The translations under genes and the position numbers were made by a program. A stretch of 36,144 nucleotides of DNA from Candidatus Thioglobus sp. MED-G25 (GTDB lineage: Bacteria > Pseudomonadota > Gammaproteobacteria > Arenicellales > UBA868), in contig NTKC01000016.1 of the NCBI GenBank assembly GCA_002456995.1, positions 1 through 36,144 on the forward strand, in the 5' to 3' direction. Shown here one piece after another: positions 32,832 through 36,144 of this stretch. How positions within the stretch are numbered: the first letter of the stretch is position 1; the number at the start of each line of letters is the position of its first letter. Below the pieces are notes generated by a model, which was not told the origin of the DNA, did not search any database, and was given only the letters and a program-made list of their open reading frames with translations.

Positions 32832-35504
32832 TCATGAATGGAAGGGATTAGGTTTGTCGCTGTTTATGCCATATCGTGACAGGGCGTCGGATACTGTAGA
32901 TGAGGGTACTGCGTTTTCATCAGCGAGCGCCTTGACCGCTGCAACAGCGATGTAGTGACGATCGACTTCAAAAAATTCACGCAACTGGACTCGTGTGCCG
33001 CTTCGACCGAAACCATCTGTACCTAGGACCACATAGTGTTGAGGGACAAATGCCCGGATCTGCTCAGCATAGTTGGCGACATAGTCGGTGGCAGCGATGA
33101 CTGGGCCTTTTCCTTCCTTCAGGCACTGCGTTACGTAGCTGGTTTTCTGTATTTCCTCCGGATGGAGCGTGTTCCAGCGTGCCGTGGTTCGACCTTCTCG
33201 ACTGAGTTCATTGAAACTGGTCACACTCCACACATCGGCTTGTATGTCAAAGTCTTCCTCCAGAAGATCTGCCGCGGCCAGCGATTCTCCTAGAATGGCG
33301 CCACTGCCCAACAGCTGAACTCTAGGCGATGCCTTACGACTGCGTCGTGCACTACGTAAGCGGTACATGCCTTTCAATATGCCAGCCTGCGCTTCATCGG
33401 GTAGTGCGGGTTGGGGATAGTTTTCGTTCATGACAGTGATGTAGTAGTAGATATTCTCCTTGTTGACGAACATGCGTTGCAGACCGTCCTGGATTATGAC
33501 GGCAAGTTCATAACCGTATGCCGGGTCGTAAGCGATACAGTTAGGGATGGTAGAGGCGTGCAGCAGGCTGTGGCCATCCTGGTGTTGCAGACCTTCACCG
33601 GCCAGGGTCGTCCGCCCGGCGGTGCCACCAATCAGAAAGCCACGGGCCTGAATGTCTCCTGCGGCCCAGGCCAAATCGCCGATTCGCTGCATTCCGAACA
33701 TGGAGTAGAAAATATAAAAGGGAATCAGAGCTGTGCCGTGATTGGCGTAAGCCGTCGCCGCCGCGATCCATGATGACATCGCTCCTGCTTCGGTGATCCC
33801 TTCCTGTAGCACCTGGCCTTTCTGGTCTTCACGGTAGTACATCAATTGATCGACATCTTCGGGTTCATACAGTTGCCCTTTGGCTGAGTAAATACCCAAT
33901 TGGCGAAACATACCTTCCATACCAAAGGTTCGGGACTCGTCAGGCACGATAGGTACCACCTTGTCGCCAATGCTGGGATCACGTACCAGTGTTGACAGAA
34001 TACGTACAAATGCCATGGTGGTTGAAATTTCCCGATCGCCCGAGCCGTCTAGTTGGTTCTGGAATGCCGTCAATTGCGGAATTGGGAGTGGCTCCGCCTG
34101 GTCCTGTCGGGCCGGTAGGTAGCCGCCCAGTGCTTCCCGGCGAGCTTTCAGATACTGAATCTCTGGGCTGTCATCACCCGGGTGATAAAAAGGTGCCTGG
34201 ATTACTTCTTCATCCGTCAGTGGTATCCGAAACCGGTCTCGGAACGCGATCAGCGATTCGTCAGCCATTTTCTTCTGCTGGTGGGTCGTATTCTGACCTT
34301 CCCCGGCTTCGCCCATACCATAACCCTTCACTGTTTTCGCAAGAATTACAGTAGGCTGGCCGTTGTGCGCAACGGCAGCAGCGTATGCGGCATATACCTT
34401 GTGTGGATCGTGTCCACCTCGATTGAGCCGCCATATGTCTTCATCGGTCATGTTGGCAACCATCGCGGCGAGTTCGGGGTACTTGCCAAAGAATCGTTCG
34501 CGGACAAACGCACCGTCTTTCGCCTTAAATGCCTGATATTCGCCGTCAACCGCTTCTTCCATCCGCTGTTTTAATAATCCTTTGGTATCCCGCATCAAAA
34601 GCGGGTCCCAGTACGAACCCCAGATCAGCTTGATGACATTCCAGCCGGCACCGCGAAATTCTCCTTCAAGCTCCTGGATGATTTTGGAATTGCCCCGCAC
34701 CGGCCCGTCGAGTCTTTGCAGGTTGCAGTTGACCACAAAAATCAGATTGTCCAGTTGGTCACGACCGGCGACACCGATGGCCCCCATTGATTCCGGCTCG
34801 TCCATCTCGCCATCACCGATAAAAGCCCACACCTTGCGGTCCTGTGTCGGTATAACTTCGCGGTGCTGCAGGTATCGCATGAATCGTGCCTGATAGATTG
34901 CCTGGATTGGTCCCAGGCCCATGGAAACTGTTGGGAACTGCCAGAAGTCGGGCATCAACCAGGGATGCGGATAGGAGGACAGTCCCTGACCGTCAACTTC
35001 CTGCCGGAATCTTTTGATCTGCGCTTCGGTGATGCGACCTTCCAGAAAAGCTCGCGCATAGATTCCAGGTGCCGAGTGACCCTGAAAGAAGATGAGGTCC
35101 CCACCATGCTGTTCAGTGGGTGCACGCCAGAAGTGGTTGAAACCCACATCGTATAGCGTGGCTGATGATGCGAAAGTTGCGATATGACCGCCGAGTTCGG
35201 GACTCTCACGATTGGCATTTACGACCATTGCCAGCGCATTCCATCGGATCAGCGATCTGACCCGCCATTCAATCGAAGCGTCTCCGGGGCTGCGATCTTC
35301 CTGGGCGGCAGAGATCGTGTTGAGGTACGCGGTAGTCGATCTATAGGGTAGGTACACGCCTGATCGACGCGCCAGGTCGATCAGTTCTTCGAGCAGATAG
35401 TGCGCACGGACCTCCCCTTCGCGCTCCAGAACTGAAGTCAGGGCATCACGCCATTCTTCAGTTTCTTGGGCGTCGATGTCTTCGTGGCGCGTGTTATCTA
35501 CCAT
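32832..35504 (-). CDS. aceE: Pyruvate dehydrogenase E1 component, homodimeric
   Basis: This 890-residue thiamine-diphosphate enzyme decarboxylates pyruvate and acetylates the lipoyl group of E2. Length and sequence match the homodimeric AceE type. The ThDP motif is intact: [17 protein letters not shown] through [16 protein letters not shown]. The N-terminal [18 protein letters not shown], the [13 protein letters not shown] active-site segment and [20 protein letters not shown], with the conserved His pair, are standard. The pyrimidine domain (about 480 onward) includes [18 protein letters not shown]. It is the first gene of the operon. An extended -10 about 120 bp upstream could start it. No PdhR-type regulator lies beside it. 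Confidence 0.96.
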   Translation of the reverse strand: MVDNTRHEDIDAQETEEWRDALTSVLEREGEVRAHYLLEELIDLARRSGVYLPYRSTTAYLNTISAAQEDRSPGDASIEWRVRSLIRWNALAMVVNANRESPELGGHIATFASSATLYDVGFNHFWRAPTEQHGGDLIFFQGHSAPGIYARAFLEGRITEAQIKRFRQEVDGQGLSSYPHPWLMPDFWQFPTVSMGLGPIQAIYQARFMRYLQHREVIPTQDRKVWAFIGDGEMDEPESMGAIGVAGRDQLDNLIFVVNCNLQRLDGPVRGNSKIIQELEGEFRGAGWNVIKLIWGSYWDPLLMRDTKGLLKQRMEEAVDGEYQAFKAKDGAFVRERFFGKYPELAAMVANMTDEDIWRLNRGGHDPHKVYAAYAAAVAHNGQPTVILAKTVKGYGMGEAGEGQNTTHQQKKMADESLIAFRDRFRIPLTDEEVIQAPFYHPGDDSPEIQYLKARREALGGYLPARQDQAEPLPIPQLTAFQNQLDGSGDREISTTMAFVRILSTLVRDPSIGDKVVPIVPDESRTFGMEGMFRQLGIYSAKGQLYEPEDVDQLMYYREDQKGQVLQEGITEAGAMSSWIAAATAYANHGTALIPFYIFYSMFGMQRIGDLAWAAGDIQARGFLIGGTAGRTTLAGEGLQHQDGHSLLHASTIPNCIAYDPAYGYELAVIIQDGLQRMFVNKENIYYYITVMNENYPQPALPDEAQAGILKGMYRLRSARRSRKASPRVQLLGSGAILGESLAAADLLEEDFDIQADVWSVTSFNELSREGRTTARWNTLHPEEIQKTSYVTQCLKEGKGPVIAATDYVANYAEQIRAFVPQHYVVLGTDGFGRSGTRVQLREFFEVDRHYIAVAAVKALADENAVPSSTVSDALSRYGINSDKPNPFHS

Positions 35505-35622
35505 GAGAAAAGATGTGATGTCAGGCGTGGTAAGAGATCAGAGGGTTGTTCTCCCGGCCTTGTGATAAGTGGATTTGGTAGGTCGAAGTACCACGGAAAC
35601 CTTCTTATCATCAATTATTTAA

Positions 35623-35631
35623 ATCATAGCA
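35623..35631 (-). promoter_or_regulatory. Candidate extended -10 promoter for aceE operon
   Basis: On the minus strand TGCTATGAT reads as an extended -10 element (TG-n-TATGAT), followed by an AT-rich stretch. It lies 119 bp before the aceE ATG in the 260-bp gap to uvrA. A matching -35 box is not clear, which is usual for extended -10 promoters. Nothing else in this gap stands out. Confidence 0.35.
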
Positions 35632-35764
35632 CATCCGAATTCCCGATCATTTTTTGCACTGAAACTGGTATGACCCGGGTCTGGACGTTCTTCACAGTCC
35701 GGGTGGTTAATCAGCTTGTAATGGCCGCTTTTCCAGTGGGTCTTTTCGAAAACAGTCGCGGGGG

Positions 35765-36144
35765 TCACGCGATCAGCCTTTTTTCGAGTGGATCAGGTTG
35801 CAGAACCTTGGCCAGAAAACGTCCGGTATAGGAATCCTTTACCCCGGCCACTGTTTCCGGTGTGCCGTAGGCCACCAGTTGACCGCCGCGATGACCCCCT
35901 TCAGGGCCGAGGTCGATAATCCAATCAGCTGTCTTAACAACGTCCAGATTGTGTTCAATTACGATCACGGTATTCCCGCCATCCCGGAGTCGGTGCAGTA
36001 CCTGCAGCAACTGGCGAATATCGTGAAAGTGGAGTCCAGTTGTGGGTTCATCCAGTATATACAGTGTGCGACCGGTATCTCGTTTTGAGAGTTCACGAGC
36101 GAGCTTGATACGCTGAGCTTCACCGCCTGAAAGAGTAGTCGCAC
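35765..36144 (-). CDS. uvrA: Excinuclease ABC subunit A, C-terminal part (truncated by window edge)
   Basis: This is the C-terminal 125 or so residues of UvrA, the damage-recognition ATPase of nucleotide excision repair. The frame is open to the window edge. It begins with [20 protein letters not shown] (ABC signature), then [16 protein letters not shown] (Walker B), [20 protein letters not shown] (H-loop) and the end segment DSYTGRFL, all in the UvrA order. The rest of the gene lies right of the window. The C-terminal tail is short, as in many gammaproteobacteria. The gene is on the same strand as aceE and upstream of it, but 260 bp separates them, so they are probably independent. Confidence 0.96.
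   Translation of the reverse strand, partial: ATTLSGGEAQRIKLARELSKRDTGRTLYILDEPTTGLHFHDIRQLLQVLHRLRDGGNTVIVIEHNLDVVKTADWIIDLGPEGGHRGGQLVAYGTPETVAGVKDSYTGRFLAKVLQPDPLEKRLIA

Overview
The window reads as chromosome from a Gram-negative proteobacterium, most likely an uncultivated, probably marine, gammaproteobacterium. The support is a BamC lipoprotein, a small beta-barrel porin, a homodimeric AceE with an AceF/LpdA cluster in which LpdA carries its own lipoyl domain, and intermediate GC content. The lineage is an inference from gene content. I saw no rRNA, tRNA, CRISPR array, insertion sequence or phage gene.

Left third (1-8050): the 3' end of a HisM-type amino-acid ABC permease faces a minus-strand group of a cupin, a D-aminoacylase-type amidohydrolase and a fragment resembling the C-terminus of a short-chain dehydrogenase. 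An acyl-CoA dehydrogenase and a class III CoA-transferase follow on the plus strand, then a crotonase-fold protein divergent from a PaaI-like thioesterase. This set resembles an acyl-CoA module of the CaiA/CaiB/CaiD kind. An Lrp/AsnC regulator is divergent from a single-domain rhodanese, and a repeated AT-rich element lies between them.

Middle (8048-18582): a long minus-strand run goes from a class III aminotransferase through a TauD/TfdA dioxygenase, an ATC-hydrolase-family protein, a gamma-glutamylputrescine synthetase-type ligase, a SpuC-like putrescine aminotransferase and a polyamine-type ABC transporter (binding protein, two permeases, ATPase) to a degenerate secreted nuclease-fold protein. 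An intrinsic terminator lies between the binding-protein gene and the permeases. The locus resembles the Pseudomonas spu genes, but the extra enzymes and the absence of nearby PuuB, PuuC and PuuD counterparts suggest a variant amine or polyamine pathway. This is the best candidate for an undescribed system.

Next (18693-26096): an epoxide hydrolase is convergent with a glutaredoxin-DinB fusion. A TPR-sulfotransferase is convergent with a porin, with a strong two-way terminator between them. A 634-bp gene-free stretch follows, then a small lipoprotein convergent with bamC, and mobA divergent from bamC.

Right (26291-36144): a tightly overlapping pccA-meaB-mce operon serves propionyl-CoA to methylmalonyl-CoA conversion and is preceded by a leader with mutually exclusive hairpins. 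The minus-strand aceE-aceF-lpdA operon encodes the pyruvate dehydrogenase complex. The window ends inside uvrA.
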